From an uncultured Clostridia bacterium (GTDB lineage: Bacteria > Bacillota > Clostridia > Christensenellales > UBA1242): a stretch of 64,000 bases of DNA. Position 1 is the stretch's first letter; each line of letters begins with the position of its first letter. The stretch spans positions 248,001 to 312,000 of the forward strand of contig CALBOE010000006.1 in NCBI GenBank assembly GCA_937896905.1, written 5' to 3'. A model generated the notes under the pieces. It saw only the letters and a program-made list of their open reading frames with translations. It did no database searches and was not told the DNA's origin. This document shows positions 34,301 through 42,469 of this stretch, in pieces. Both the position numbers and the translations under genes were made by a program.

Positions 34301-35862
34301 AAATATGGATTGCTGCTGTTAAACCCATAACCATGATAAGCCGGTGTTGCTAACTGATAGAACGCAAGTTTGCTTGCATCAACCGTAAATGTGTTTGTTG
34401 TTGCTGCAAAATTATCGCTAATTGCCGTAACCTTAATAGAATTAATAACCCCATCAACTTCTTGCAAATTCAAAGTTTGGGCAACCGTGAATAATCTGTT
34501 CCCAACTTCAATTAAATAGTAACTGCAATAATCGGCCGTTAAGGTAATTTGTTGCCCAACAATTTGCGCAGTTATGTTACCGTCCATTTCAGCCGAATAC
34601 CTGCTTTTATGTTGGCTAAAAGCTGAATCTTCATAATTCCCTTGCCCAATTGCTTGAACAAAAACCGAAATAAAGTTTTTAGGCATAATCATGCTTGTGT
34701 TCTTAATTGGCAACACGGTTTTTTGAACACCGCTTGCAGTTGTAACGTAAACCGCAACGCCACTAATTCCCTCGCTAGAAGCAACTTGCCAACTTGCCAC
34801 ATAACTGTTGTCGAATTCGCTTTTTGTTAAGCTTAATTCAGGAACATCTAACTGCTTAATGCTTTCATAAATAATGTTATTGCACACATCGGAATTTATA
34901 AAATAGTTCTCGCTTGGGCTTTGGTGCACCGATTGCACACTAATTGTAAATTGTTCTGGTTGTTGCAAGTTTAGTTCGGTGCTGGCAAATAATGTGGAAA
35001 GGTTAACGTCCAACACGTTGTGTGCCGTGGAATCCTTAACAATGCTAACATCGTTAACATCTGCCAAAATCTCATAGCCATTAATTGTAATTTTAAGTGA
35101 ATTTGCATTTTCGTCTAAAACTGTTGTTAAATGAACTTGGTTTCCCACGTTATAAATTTTGCTACTGCAAGGCGCTTGCAATTTAACATAGTGTTTATAG
35201 GTTATTTTTTGGCAAAAGTCACTTTCTAAATATTGTGCCCCCTTGCCCACAGCATTAACGTAAAATTTATATTCCCCTTGCGAAGCAAGAATGGATGCAA
35301 AGTCGAAACGATTAACGCTGTATTGATACGACATAATATCTGCATTTTTTATGCTTTCTGGGTCGTCCTTTTCCAGTTGGTCGATAGGACGCACAACTTT
35401 AATGTTATAGTAACCCGCATTCTCAACGTGTTCCCAAGTTAAAACAGTGCCCGTCCTTTGAGGGTTTGGGGTGCTAAGCGACTTATTATGCGCATACGAG
35501 AACACTGTTGAAAACTGGCTTGCTTTTTTGTTTTTTGCACAAGCTTTAACTTTAACCGAATAACTTTCCCCCAAGTTCAACATTCTAGAAGCATCATATT
35601 CCAAATAGTTAACCCCGTTGTTAACATAGGTTTCGGTGTATTTGTTGGGCTTATTTGCAAAAACAATAACTTCCTGCCCATTAATATCTATAATGTAATA
35701 CTCGTCGTTGTCCACACGCTCAAATTGAATAATTCCATTGGTTTGCACAGTTAAATTTTTTGGCACAGAAAGAGCATCTTTGTTCATAGTTTCACACCCC
35801 GAAAGTGCAAACGGAAGAACAAAAATTCCAGCCAGTAATAAAATTTTTAATTTTTTAAACAT
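31399..35862 (-). CDS. Large lipoprotein with repeated beta-sandwich domains and a transglutaminase-like domain
   Basis: 1487 residues. The signal peptide has a lipobox FALSGC (residue ~23). Residues ~35-1000 are a series of FN3-like beta-sandwich repeats, recurring every ~90 residues (for example KLTSLKTPSNVQYSNQTKN). Residues ~1130-1300 resemble a transglutaminase-like fold: TSESLSKAFTLL where the catalytic Cys should be, VGHNWNKV with the His, and WYNVDIVNSD with the Asp. The Cys is replaced by Ser. AGGGGA precedes the ATG. It is probably an extracytoplasmic binding or scaffold protein. It lies upstream of gerA on the same strand, but gerA has its own promoter. Confidence 0.7.
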   Translation of the reverse strand: MFKKLKILLLAGIFVLPFALSGCETMNKDALSVPKNLTVQTNGIIQFERVDNDEYYIIDINGQEVIVFANKPNKYTETYVNNGVNYLEYDASRMLNLGESYSVKVKACAKNKKASQFSTVFSYAHNKSLSTPNPQRTGTVLTWEHVENAGYYNIKVVRPIDQLEKDDPESIKNADIMSYQYSVNRFDFASILASQGEYKFYVNAVGKGAQYLESDFCQKITYKHYVKLQAPCSSKIYNVGNQVHLTTVLDENANSLKITINGYEILADVNDVSIVKDSTAHNVLDVNLSTLFASTELNLQQPEQFTISVQSVHQSPSENYFINSDVCNNIIYESIKQLDVPELSLTKSEFDNSYVASWQVASSEGISGVAVYVTTASGVQKTVLPIKNTSMIMPKNFISVFVQAIGQGNYEDSAFSQHKSRYSAEMDGNITAQIVGQQITLTADYCSYYLIEVGNRLFTVAQTLNLQEVDGVINSIKVTAISDNFAATTNTFTVDASKLAFYQLATPAYHGYGFNSSNPYLLTFGQVENALGYKIYLTQHDEESSAVAIPKLFTTNVVDLSPYIIKGGKYYVQVQAVADAYCGLTSSQLTPFKALSLTYELVLEKPEFKKDIYGKPEPVQKTTSGNQTKYFLNFYGVQGAYKYEVLINYSTLTVMDTGKTDAYSVDITSYLTSANKYTLMVRAIPDPSNENRAASAYSTADYELLMQLKEVTNIKVTELDDSRTLSFDLQDNATGGYRVRIVKLNDSGYSDYLSTIGLSSIFVVTGSCDITEYVEQAGEYYIYITALAGMGSYYLDADESTTYATVSKLTSLKTPSNVQYSNQTKNTFLIRWEGDDNADYYTVRVFAPNGHLFEYQVNGATQYNINAAIGQEGDYGISIKAHIKPTGENAKYYVSSPFSTEHIIAHRHEEIYDFERYSVFYNGEDYNFAISNIKQLTNILWRHYLFGVDPNYNLKVYITHTAEQSVNDAILELVEQAENDDLLLYNFSNDSNWNELLNEGTDAQRLGYICQVLLNLYPELSVLQNFSIAPVNDEIFKINYSNALDQEKVNTEVDYINTPTDYANDYEYLSKFLRRNANTTFAIDSCPEMEVTTTEQLLMAVQYSKKPVFVGNSFVAETVYKNAKAVLVAIASKNMSDYDKTTAIFNWLSYAYNLNNSARLVYKDSALVEAEKSVYALRKEFYLEGIFLDIGNANNNGFDGEFYLGNKNATSESLSKAFTLLCGIEGIKARKVNGTLTYSQKTVGHNWNKVYLKVEEDVDAAWYNVDIVNSDTKYMSSNFNNSYAYAGHLFYLVSDSFMESNLNFGTTENKVKVLVDEFKNKVLSLNEQIETIETSFNYYANSTFGLTVEEIKATINNLQVGAAQNFTYNMEYDSTLEYQAYNGTAGYNSIQRYLLNSLLFAKHKLITNNLNAASFEFRIGLSGGVLQGQQTLDAILATVNNAYRQTANSGDTGIVGSEADLKIKYHHTFDTASSLTTYTFVLYFDEK

Positions 35863-35892
35863 TTCCCCTATTGTCCCCTATTTTTTAATTTT

Positions 35893-35921
35893 ATTATATC
35901 CAATATTTCACCATAAATCAA
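35893..35921 (-). promoter_or_regulatory. Sigma-A promoter of the large lipoprotein
   Basis: TTGATT (35916-35921), 17-base spacer and perfect TATAAT (35893-35898) on the minus strand, upstream of the AGGGGA-led start. Confidence 0.75.
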
Positions 35922-35963
35922 ACAAATTAGACATTTTTTAATATTAATATTAAACATAGCCGT

Positions 35964-35991
35964 TCATATTTACAGTGGTCAAGCATAAATT
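35964..35991 (+). promoter_or_regulatory. Sigma-E-like promoter of the PRC-barrel gene
   Basis: TCATATT (35964-35970) is an exact match to the sigma-E -35 KMATATT. After 13 bases, CATAAATT (35984-35991) matches the -10 CATACAHT with one mismatch. This implies mother-cell expression. Confidence 0.55.
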
Positions 35992-36008
35992 ATTTTAGAG
36001 GTGTGAAT

Positions 36009-36728
36009 ATGTATAATTGTAACGACTTACTAAGCAAATGCGTTCTTTCGCTTTTCGAGGGCGAACTGCTAGGCAATGTGGATAAACTATATTTCGATAA
36101 AAAACTTAAAAAACTTCAAAGCATAGAACTAATTGCCGAAAATGACACACGGTTTCTTCTTCCAGCCAAAAACATATATCGCATTGGCAAAAATGCAATA
36201 ACAGTTAAAAACAAACAGGCAATAAATCTTAAAACGGATAACGAAGCTTTTTGTGCTTGCCCCATTGGCAGCAAGGCATATTCAATAAATGGAGAATATT
36301 TGGGCACTGTTAACGAAATAAGCTTAACCGCAAAATTAACAAGCGAAAAAATTTGCTTGGAAAATGATGTTGCGCTTAATGTAGATATGCTTGCGTCTTG
36401 CGGGAAAAGTACGCTTGTGTTTTACGATAAAATTTCAAAACCCAAACTTTCAAAATTTCACCCAAGCAAAAATCCAAACCAGTTTAAGCAAACCGATTTT
36501 CAAACTGCAGAAATTTTGCCTTTGCCAGAATTAAAAGCCGAAGTTTCATCCAGCGCAAAACCCAACATTCAAAATGCCGACTTTCTTCTTGGCAGAATTT
36601 GCACAAAGGACATTTACAATTTTAACAACGAACTTTTAATTAAGGCACACGGCACAGTAAATAAAAAGAATTTGAAAGAAATAAATAAATACGGAAAAAT
36701 TAGGGAATTAATGCTATTTTCAAAATAA
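36009..36728 (+). CDS. PRC-barrel domain protein, probably sporulation-linked
   Basis: 239 residues from the ATG at 36009, preferred to GTG at 36003 because AGAGGTG lies 5 bases upstream. Two PRC-barrel-like halves are visible (GELLGNVDKLYFDKKLKKLQ at ~20-40 and KAYSINGEYLGTVNEIS at ~90-105), then a Lys/Ser/Pro-rich linker and a short C-terminal segment. The YlmC/YmxH sporulation proteins of Clostridia and Bacilli are also PRC-barrels. The sigma-E-like promoter supports a sporulation role, but the function itself is unknown. Confidence 0.65.
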   Translation: MYNCNDLLSKCVLSLFEGELLGNVDKLYFDKKLKKLQSIELIAENDTRFLLPAKNIYRIGKNAITVKNKQAINLKTDNEAFCACPIGSKAYSINGEYLGTVNEISLTAKLTSEKICLENDVALNVDMLASCGKSTLVFYDKISKPKLSKFHPSKNPNQFKQTDFQTAEILPLPELKAEVSSSAKPNIQNADFLLGRICTKDIYNFNNELLIKAHGTVNKKNLKEINKYGKIRELMLFSK

Positions 36729-36763
36729 ATAATTTTAATAAAAATCATATTTTAATAAATAAA

Positions 36764-36828
36764 AATAATAAAAATTGTAAAAATATTGCAAAAAAATGCA
36801 AAAAATAACCAATTTTTATTATTTTTTT
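36764..36828 (+). terminator. AT-rich terminator after the PRC-barrel gene
   Basis: 14-bp stem AATAATAAAAATTG / CAATTTTTATTATT (36764-36777, 36810-36823) with a 32-base loop, followed by T. It is weak because all but one pair is A-T. Confidence 0.4.
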
Positions 36829-36860
36829 ATAATTTAATTTATTTTTTCAATATTAATATT

Positions 36861-37376
36861 TTAAATCGACATAAATTCAACCGTGTTTAAAAGGTTCTTA
36901 AAAATTTGAATGTGGCGTTCTTCGTCTTTAATAATTCTTTTGAATAAGTTTTTCAAACTGTCGTTTTTAACGCGCATAATTGCCTCTTCATAATTTTTAA
37001 CTGCACGCTGTTCTGTTGCTATATTATTTGCCAACATATCTTTCAGTTTTACGCCATAATCTAACCCGGCCGTTGTAAAATAATTTCCTTGCGCATCTTC
37101 ATATTTTGGCTTGCCACCAAACTCCACAATTGCATCCATTAGCATTTCAAGGTGCATCATTTCAACAATGCCAATTTCTTCTAAAATGTCGGCAATTTCT
37201 GGGGTTGGAATGTTTGCAATAACCGACTGATACACGTACTTGCAACTAGCATTAAGTTCCCCCATCTTTCCATTCGCCAAATTTTTTAAAACAGCAACCG
37301 TCATATTGTCGTTAACCGCTCCAACAATTTGCGGGTATGGTTTGTTAACCCTAACTTCAATATCTTTAAAATTCAT
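36861..37376 (-). CDS. Ferritin-like diiron protein
   Basis: 171 residues in a four-helix-bundle pattern. Two E-x-x-H pairs (EMMHLEM and DEERHIQ) plus Glu in GELNASCKYVY and TEQRAVKNY complete a diiron or dimanganese site, as in rubrerythrin and bacterioferritin-type domains. There is no rubredoxin domain. Members handle peroxide or store iron, and this family is also found as spore coat-associated proteins. The ATG follows a strong AGAGGAGG Shine-Dalgarno. Confidence 0.8.
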   Translation of the reverse strand: MNFKDIEVRVNKPYPQIVGAVNDNMTVAVLKNLANGKMGELNASCKYVYQSVIANIPTPEIADILEEIGIVEMMHLEMLMDAIVEFGGKPKYEDAQGNYFTTAGLDYGVKLKDMLANNIATEQRAVKNYEEAIMRVKNDSLKNLFKRIIKDEERHIQIFKNLLNTVEFMSI

Positions 37377-37528
37377 TCATTCCTCCTCTTTGTAAATATG
37401 AAAAAACATAAATATTTGTTCTATTTAATTTACATGTCTAATTAATGTTAAAAAATTGTAATTTAAATTATAATAAAATATTTGTTAAATAAAATTTAAT
37501 GTGATAAAATAATAAAAAGGTGAAAATA

Positions 37529-39919
37529 ATGAAAAAAAATTCAACCAAGCAAAAAAAAGAAAATAAAGCAACAAGAATAAACCCAACTCCAAACGTTGGA
37601 CTAACCGAACAACAAGTTAAAAAACGCACAGAAGAAGGGTTTGTTAATGTTTCAAGCGTTAAAACATCTAAAAGCCTGGCAAGCATTTTTGCAAAAAACA
37701 TCTTCACGTTTTTTAATATGACCTGTTTGGCTGTTGCCGCCGCATTAATATCTGTTGGTGCTTATAGCGACATTTTGTTTCTTGTTATTGTTACGCTTAA
37801 CACAACCATTGGAATTGTTCAAGAAATTAAAGCAAAGAAAACAATGGATAAACTTTCCTTAACCAACTCTAGTTTCACAAAAGTTGTAAGGGACGGTGAA
37901 GAACAAGAAATTTACAAAACAGAACTTGTGCTTGATGATGTTTTATGTTTAAATTCAGGCGCGCAAATTGCTTGTGATAGCATAATACTAGAAGGAAATG
38001 TTGAAGTTAACGAAAGTTTGCTAACCGGTGAAAGTTTGCCCATTAAAAAAACAAAGGGCGATAGCTTATACGGCGGAAGCTTTATTTCAAGCGGAACATG
38101 CAAGGCAAAAGTTAACAAAATTGGTGACGACAACTACATTGCCCAACTAAGCCAAAAGGCAAAAACCTTTAAACAAAGCAAAAGCGAACTATTAACTTCT
38201 TTAAGGTCGTTAATTAAAATAATAACCATATTCATGGTTCCAATTGCCATTCTTATGGCGCACAACAACTACTCTTACTATTCTGCCAACCCTGCCGAAA
38301 TTAAGGGCTACACCTTAATGTATATGACAATAACAAAAACCAGCGGTTGCATAATTGCAATGATACCAGCAGGAATGTTCTTACTAACCTCTGTTGCTTT
38401 AGCTGTTAGCGTTGTACGTTTGGCAAAAAAGCGCACACTTGTTCAAGATTTATACTGCATTGAAATGCTTGCACGCACAAATGTTTTATGCCTAGATAAA
38501 ACTGGAACTTTAACAAACGGCTCTATGAGTGTTAAAAGCGTGGTTCCGCTTGGAACAAAAAACGATAAGGATATTGGAAAAATTGTGGCTTCTATGGTTG
38601 GTGCCTTCCACGACGCAAACCACACCGCCCTTGCATTAAAGTCCTTTTTTGGAAAACCCGTTTATTTTGCCGATAAATCTTTGCCATTCTCTTCCGAACG
38701 CAAATTTATGGCATGCAAATTTAGAAATGTTGGAGCGTTCAAACTTGGCGCTTACGAATATGTTATGGATAATCCACCAGAAAGCATTAAAACCCAAGCC
38801 GAAACATTCTCACTTAATGGATATAGAGTTTTGCTTCTAGCGTCTAGCGATAATGCTTTTAGCGCAAAAGATTGCAAACCAATTGCGTTAATTCTGCTTC
38901 ACGACAACATTAGAAAAGATGCACCAAAAACCATTGAATGGTTCAACCAAAATGGCGTGGATATTAAAATTATTTCGGGCGACAATCCAATTACGGTTAG
39001 CGAAGTGGCAAGAAGGTGCGGCGTTAAAAATAGCGATAAATACATTAGTTTGCATGGACTTTCTAACAACGAAGTTATGGAAGCGGCAAATAAATATACA
39101 ATTTTTGGTAGGGTTAGCCCAGAACAAAAAGCAATTTTGGTTAAAACTTTAAAAAATCAAGGCAAAACAGTTGCCATGACAGGTGACGGCGTTAACGATA
39201 TTCTTGCCCTTAAAGAAGCCGATTGTTCAATTGCAATTGCAGCAGGAAGCGATGCTGCAAGAAGCGTTAGCCAACTTGTATTATTAGATAGCAACTTCAG
39301 TTCTATGCCAAGCGTTGTTGCCGAAGGTAGACGCGTTATTAACAACATTCAAAAATCGTCATCTTTATTCCTGATGAAAACCTTCTTTGCAATTGCCATT
39401 TCCATTTTTGTGCTTTGCATGAAAATGACTTACCCATTCAGCCCAATTCAGTTCCAATTGCTTGAATTATTTGTTATTGGTTTGCCTTCTTTCTTCCTTG
39501 CGTTGCAACCAAACATTAATCCAATAAAAGGTAAGTTCCTTTCTAACGTGGCTAAAAACACACTGCCAGCAGGTATTTGTTTGGTTGGCTCCACAATTGC
39601 AATGTATATTTACCAAATTCTTTCTGGAATTTCGGTGGAAGTGTTGGTAACAATGTCGTCACTGGCTGTTTTGGTTGTTGGATTTATTGCCTTGTTCAAA
39701 ATGTGCAAACCATTCAATTGGTTTAAATCGTTAATGTACCTTGCTTGCTTAGCAATTTGCATAACGGCTGTTATTATGTTCCCAGAACTATTTAAGTATG
39801 CTCCGCTTTCAAGGGATAACATTTTGTTCTTAATTGTGGTGTGCGAAACTGCCTACCCAATATACTTAATGCTTTCGAAAGCATTTGAAGCTATTGTCAA
39901 CCCATCTCAAGAGCAATAA
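37529..39919 (+). CDS. P-type cation-transporting ATPase with PAGM in helix M4
   Basis: 796 residues from the ATG at 37529, preferred to GTG at 37520 because AAGGTGA is just upstream. The actuator motif LTGESLPIKK, phosphorylation site DKTGTLT (~residue 322) and hinge MTGDGVNDILAL (~551) are intact, so it should be catalytically active. About ten membrane segments are visible. The M4 motif that is PEGL in Ca2+ and related pumps reads PAGM, so the metal-ligand Glu is lost. The ion is therefore uncertain; CtpE-like ATPases are the closest type I can name. The 3' end overlaps the convergent gene by 23 bases. Confidence 0.88.
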   Translation: MKKNSTKQKKENKATRINPTPNVGLTEQQVKKRTEEGFVNVSSVKTSKSLASIFAKNIFTFFNMTCLAVAAALISVGAYSDILFLVIVTLNTTIGIVQEIKAKKTMDKLSLTNSSFTKVVRDGEEQEIYKTELVLDDVLCLNSGAQIACDSIILEGNVEVNESLLTGESLPIKKTKGDSLYGGSFISSGTCKAKVNKIGDDNYIAQLSQKAKTFKQSKSELLTSLRSLIKIITIFMVPIAILMAHNNYSYYSANPAEIKGYTLMYMTITKTSGCIIAMIPAGMFLLTSVALAVSVVRLAKKRTLVQDLYCIEMLARTNVLCLDKTGTLTNGSMSVKSVVPLGTKNDKDIGKIVASMVGAFHDANHTALALKSFFGKPVYFADKSLPFSSERKFMACKFRNVGAFKLGAYEYVMDNPPESIKTQAETFSLNGYRVLLLASSDNAFSAKDCKPIALILLHDNIRKDAPKTIEWFNQNGVDIKIISGDNPITVSEVARRCGVKNSDKYISLHGLSNNEVMEAANKYTIFGRVSPEQKAILVKTLKNQGKTVAMTGDGVNDILALKEADCSIAIAAGSDAARSVSQLVLLDSNFSSMPSVVAEGRRVINNIQKSSSLFLMKTFFAIAISIFVLCMKMTYPFSPIQFQLLELFVIGLPSFFLALQPNINPIKGKFLSNVAKNTLPAGICLVGSTIAMYIYQILSGISVEVLVTMSSLAVLVVGFIALFKMCKPFNWFKSLMYLACLAICITAVIMFPELFKYAPLSRDNILFLIVVCETAYPIYLMLSKAFEAIVNPSQEQ

Positions 39920-40772
39920 TATTATTAATTTGATTATTTTCAACATCGAACTTATAAATGCCCGCAAGGGCATTTTTTTCAAACAAACAAACTGTGTGTT
40001 CTTCTATAATGTAATAGTTGTTAAAGGTTGGAAAAAAGTTTTTAATTGTTTTTGCGCTTTCTTGTTTCAAGCTTTCGAAAAGCAAATTATTGCAATAATT
40101 AAAGTTTTCGCTAATCAAGCAATCAAGAAAAACCGCAGCGCACAATTCTTGTTTCATTGTTAAATCGTGCTCGTCTAAATAAATTAAATATTTTTCAAAA
40201 GCGCCGTCTTTTATATGAACTACTTCCCCATGGTTTAAACAATCGCCTAATCTTCGCATAAAATATTTTTCGTTTTCATTTTCATTAAGCTCGTCGTAAT
40301 AGTTGGCATATGCAAGTTTATCATTTTCAATAATCACAACAAAGTTGCGCCGTCCCTTTAGAAAAAAATAACAAAAATTGCCGTTAATTTCAATGTGAGA
40401 ATATTCCACATTCTGGCAACTAAAATAACCAAGCATTTCTCCATCTAAACCAACACAACCGTCGCCCCCCAAGGTTAAAACCCCTTTTTTGTTTTTAAAT
40501 TGAAAGCCAACGCATTGCGTGCTACTAAACTTTTTTTCAAACAAAAAAACGTATTTATTGCCGTCAACTTGCACACATTTAATATTTTCAGTTTGCACCA
40601 AATTGTTAATAACTTCATAAAAATTAATGGCAAAAGAAGTTTCGCCATTAAACCCAACCACAATTTGAGGTGTGTTTGCAAGATTATTAACACAATATTT
40701 CACCTGTGGCAAAATTTCTAACCTTTCAGCCCCACAAATAACACAATGAAAATTTGAAAACAAATAAATCAT
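39897..40772 (-). CDS. Hypothetical protein, Cys-rich
   Basis: 291 residues with no recognised domain. The N-terminal part (residues 1-160) looks beta-rich with about seven Cys including CVICG, and the rest is mixed helical. There is no signal peptide and no transmembrane helix beyond a short start segment. AAGGTAAT precedes the ATG. The end overlaps the P-type ATPase gene by 23 bases. Length and codon use look like a real gene. Confidence 0.6.
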   Translation of the reverse strand: MIYLFSNFHCVICGAERLEILPQVKYCVNNLANTPQIVVGFNGETSFAINFYEVINNLVQTENIKCVQVDGNKYVFLFEKKFSSTQCVGFQFKNKKGVLTLGGDGCVGLDGEMLGYFSCQNVEYSHIEINGNFCYFFLKGRRNFVVIIENDKLAYANYYDELNENENEKYFMRRLGDCLNHGEVVHIKDGAFEKYLIYLDEHDLTMKQELCAAVFLDCLISENFNYCNNLLFESLKQESAKTIKNFFPTFNNYYIIEEHTVCLFEKNALAGIYKFDVENNQINNIIALEMG

Positions 40773-40869
40773 ATTACCTTATATGTTAAAATGTTAAAAA
40801 ACTTTCTTTCTTTTAATAACACGCCATATTTCGCAAAATATTGCACGTCTGTTAGGCAACACTAATACT

Positions 40870-41163
40870 ATGATTAAGAATGCAATCCCAGTTTCATCAA
40901 TATCCAAAAATTTTAGTTTGCAAAAATGCAAAATTCACATTATGTCTCCCACCATAACCGACGCAGACATAACTGCTCTTTTTAACGGCATTGTTAATGT
41001 GGTTAAAAAGAAAGTGGAACTAGAAACAAAAGCCGAATTTCTTAACATGAACATTCACCATAACCAATTGCTAAAACAATTAAAAAGCAAGCAAGCAGAA
41101 TGTGTCAGGCTAAAAAACGAAATTTTATTTTTAAAATCTCAACTTGGCTCGCAACAACGCTAA
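40870..41163 (+). CDS. Small coiled-coil protein
   Basis: Up to 97 residues; an internal ATG at 40942 would give 73 residues and also fits. The C-terminal ~60 residues form a regular coiled coil (KKKVELETKAEFLNMN, LLKQLKSKQAECVRLKN). Neither start has a clear Shine-Dalgarno, so the start is uncertain. No family was recognised. It lies ahead of the DAC-like gene on the same strand. Confidence 0.5.
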   Translation: MIKNAIPVSSISKNFSLQKCKIHIMSPTITDADITALFNGIVNVVKKKVELETKAEFLNMNIHHNQLLKQLKSKQAECVRLKNEILFLKSQLGSQQR

Positions 41164-41293
41164 TTGAATTATTATATTAAGTGGTTAAATTAAGCGTTTT
41201 ATAACGAAATTTTTAATTTTTTGCGGTTTTTGTTTGCATAATAAAATAAAACTTGCTATATTCTTTTTATAGAATGGTTGGTGGGTGAATACT

Positions 41294-42415
41294 ATGAATG
41301 ATGTAATTTTTTTCGACAGCGCAAAGGAAAATATAACAAACTTTTTTGAAAAAGAGTTCGAAAACTTTCCGCCACTTATGATGTCGCACTTCTTAAACAA
41401 ATTCAATGAAATTATGAACTACTCGGAAGAAGGCTCTAAAATTAAACCAAAAATTTTGTTTACCGACTCCATCGAAACAATTGTAAAATCTCTGCAAAAA
41501 ACAACCGCATTAACATTTTTTGAGGACCAAGAAGCAACTATGTTCAACTCAAGGTTAAAATCTTTGTTGGCAATTGCAAAACCAGATTGGTGCCTTTTTA
41601 TTGACATTAAAGAAAATAAAATTAGCTATGGCTTGCTTATGTCGTTTAGAAGCATTAAGGATAGGGGTTTGGTTCAACTTATTGAAGAAAACACCACGTT
41701 ACGAGACCGCCCAACAAAAGTTCATTGCATTCTTGCCCGCCCGCTAAATTTCTACACCATGCTTCTTCACTCTATTTCTGGCGAAAGTTTAAGCGTTAAC
41801 CTTTCGTTGGACAAAACCAAAAATAATGTTTTTTCAACCGAAATTAAAGAATTGGTAGATTCAATATTTTCTAAACTTCGCACAACACAAACCAAACTGC
41901 AAGATATGAAAAATATGTATATTAACATTTTTTCTAACGTGCTTAACGACCTGCACGGCACAATATGCGTTGTTGTGGATAAGGACTATAAAGATAACGG
42001 AATGTTTGCCGATGGCATTTGGCTTAAAGAACCTGTTTCATTTAGCAAATTATTCACTCAATCTAAAAGTTACAGCGAAGTTAAATTACAAGCATTTTCA
42101 GATTTATTCATTAATATGTTAAACTTTGACGGGATTGTTATTATAGATAATCAAGGAAGGCTACGTGCGTATAACGTTTTTGTTGAAACTAACTCTAAAC
42201 GTGTTGGCTACATAGTTGGCGGAGCAAGAAAGCGCGCCGCATTCTACATTTTAACTGCAAGGCAAAAAGGAATTGTTGGGGTTTACTTCCAATCTCACGA
42301 AGGCGAAGTGTTCTTCCAAGAAATGAAACAACACAAACCAAAAGTTATAAAAAAATCACCCGCAACAAAAATCAATAATGAAGTTAAACAAGGCAGCGAC
42401 AATAAAGTAAGTTAA
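41294..42415 (+). CDS. Protein with a diadenylate-cyclase (DAC)-like C-terminal domain
   Basis: 373 residues from the ATG at 41294, chosen over GTG at 41285 because GGTGGGTGA lies upstream. The C-terminal ~100 residues fit the DisA_N/DAC pattern: DGIVIIDNQGRLRAYNVFV (~279) corresponds to the DGA motif. Then, 31 residues later, GGARKRAA (~309) corresponds to GTRHRAA, nearly the exact spacing in CdaA. The final beta-strand region has HEGEVFF in place of SEETG. The N-terminal ~270 residues would be a sensor-type domain (DACNV-like is the closest idea). The predicted product is c-di-AMP if active; the Ala to Ile and His to Lys changes leave that open. Confidence 0.55.
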   Translation: MNDVIFFDSAKENITNFFEKEFENFPPLMMSHFLNKFNEIMNYSEEGSKIKPKILFTDSIETIVKSLQKTTALTFFEDQEATMFNSRLKSLLAIAKPDWCLFIDIKENKISYGLLMSFRSIKDRGLVQLIEENTTLRDRPTKVHCILARPLNFYTMLLHSISGESLSVNLSLDKTKNNVFSTEIKELVDSIFSKLRTTQTKLQDMKNMYINIFSNVLNDLHGTICVVVDKDYKDNGMFADGIWLKEPVSFSKLFTQSKSYSEVKLQAFSDLFINMLNFDGIVIIDNQGRLRAYNVFVETNSKRVGYIVGGARKRAAFYILTARQKGIVGVYFQSHEGEVFFQEMKQHKPKVIKKSPATKINNEVKQGSDNKVS

Positions 42416-42429
42416 CGTAAAAAACAAAT

Positions 42430-42459
42430 AAAAAAGTGAGAGTACGCTCTCACTTTTTT
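42430..42459. terminator. Bidirectional terminator before the giant surface-protein gene
   Basis: Perfect AAAAAAGTGAGAG / CTCTCACTTTTTT stem with a TACG loop. It serves the DAC-like gene and the convergent giant gene. Confidence 0.85.
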
Positions 42460-42469
42460 ATTTTGTGCA

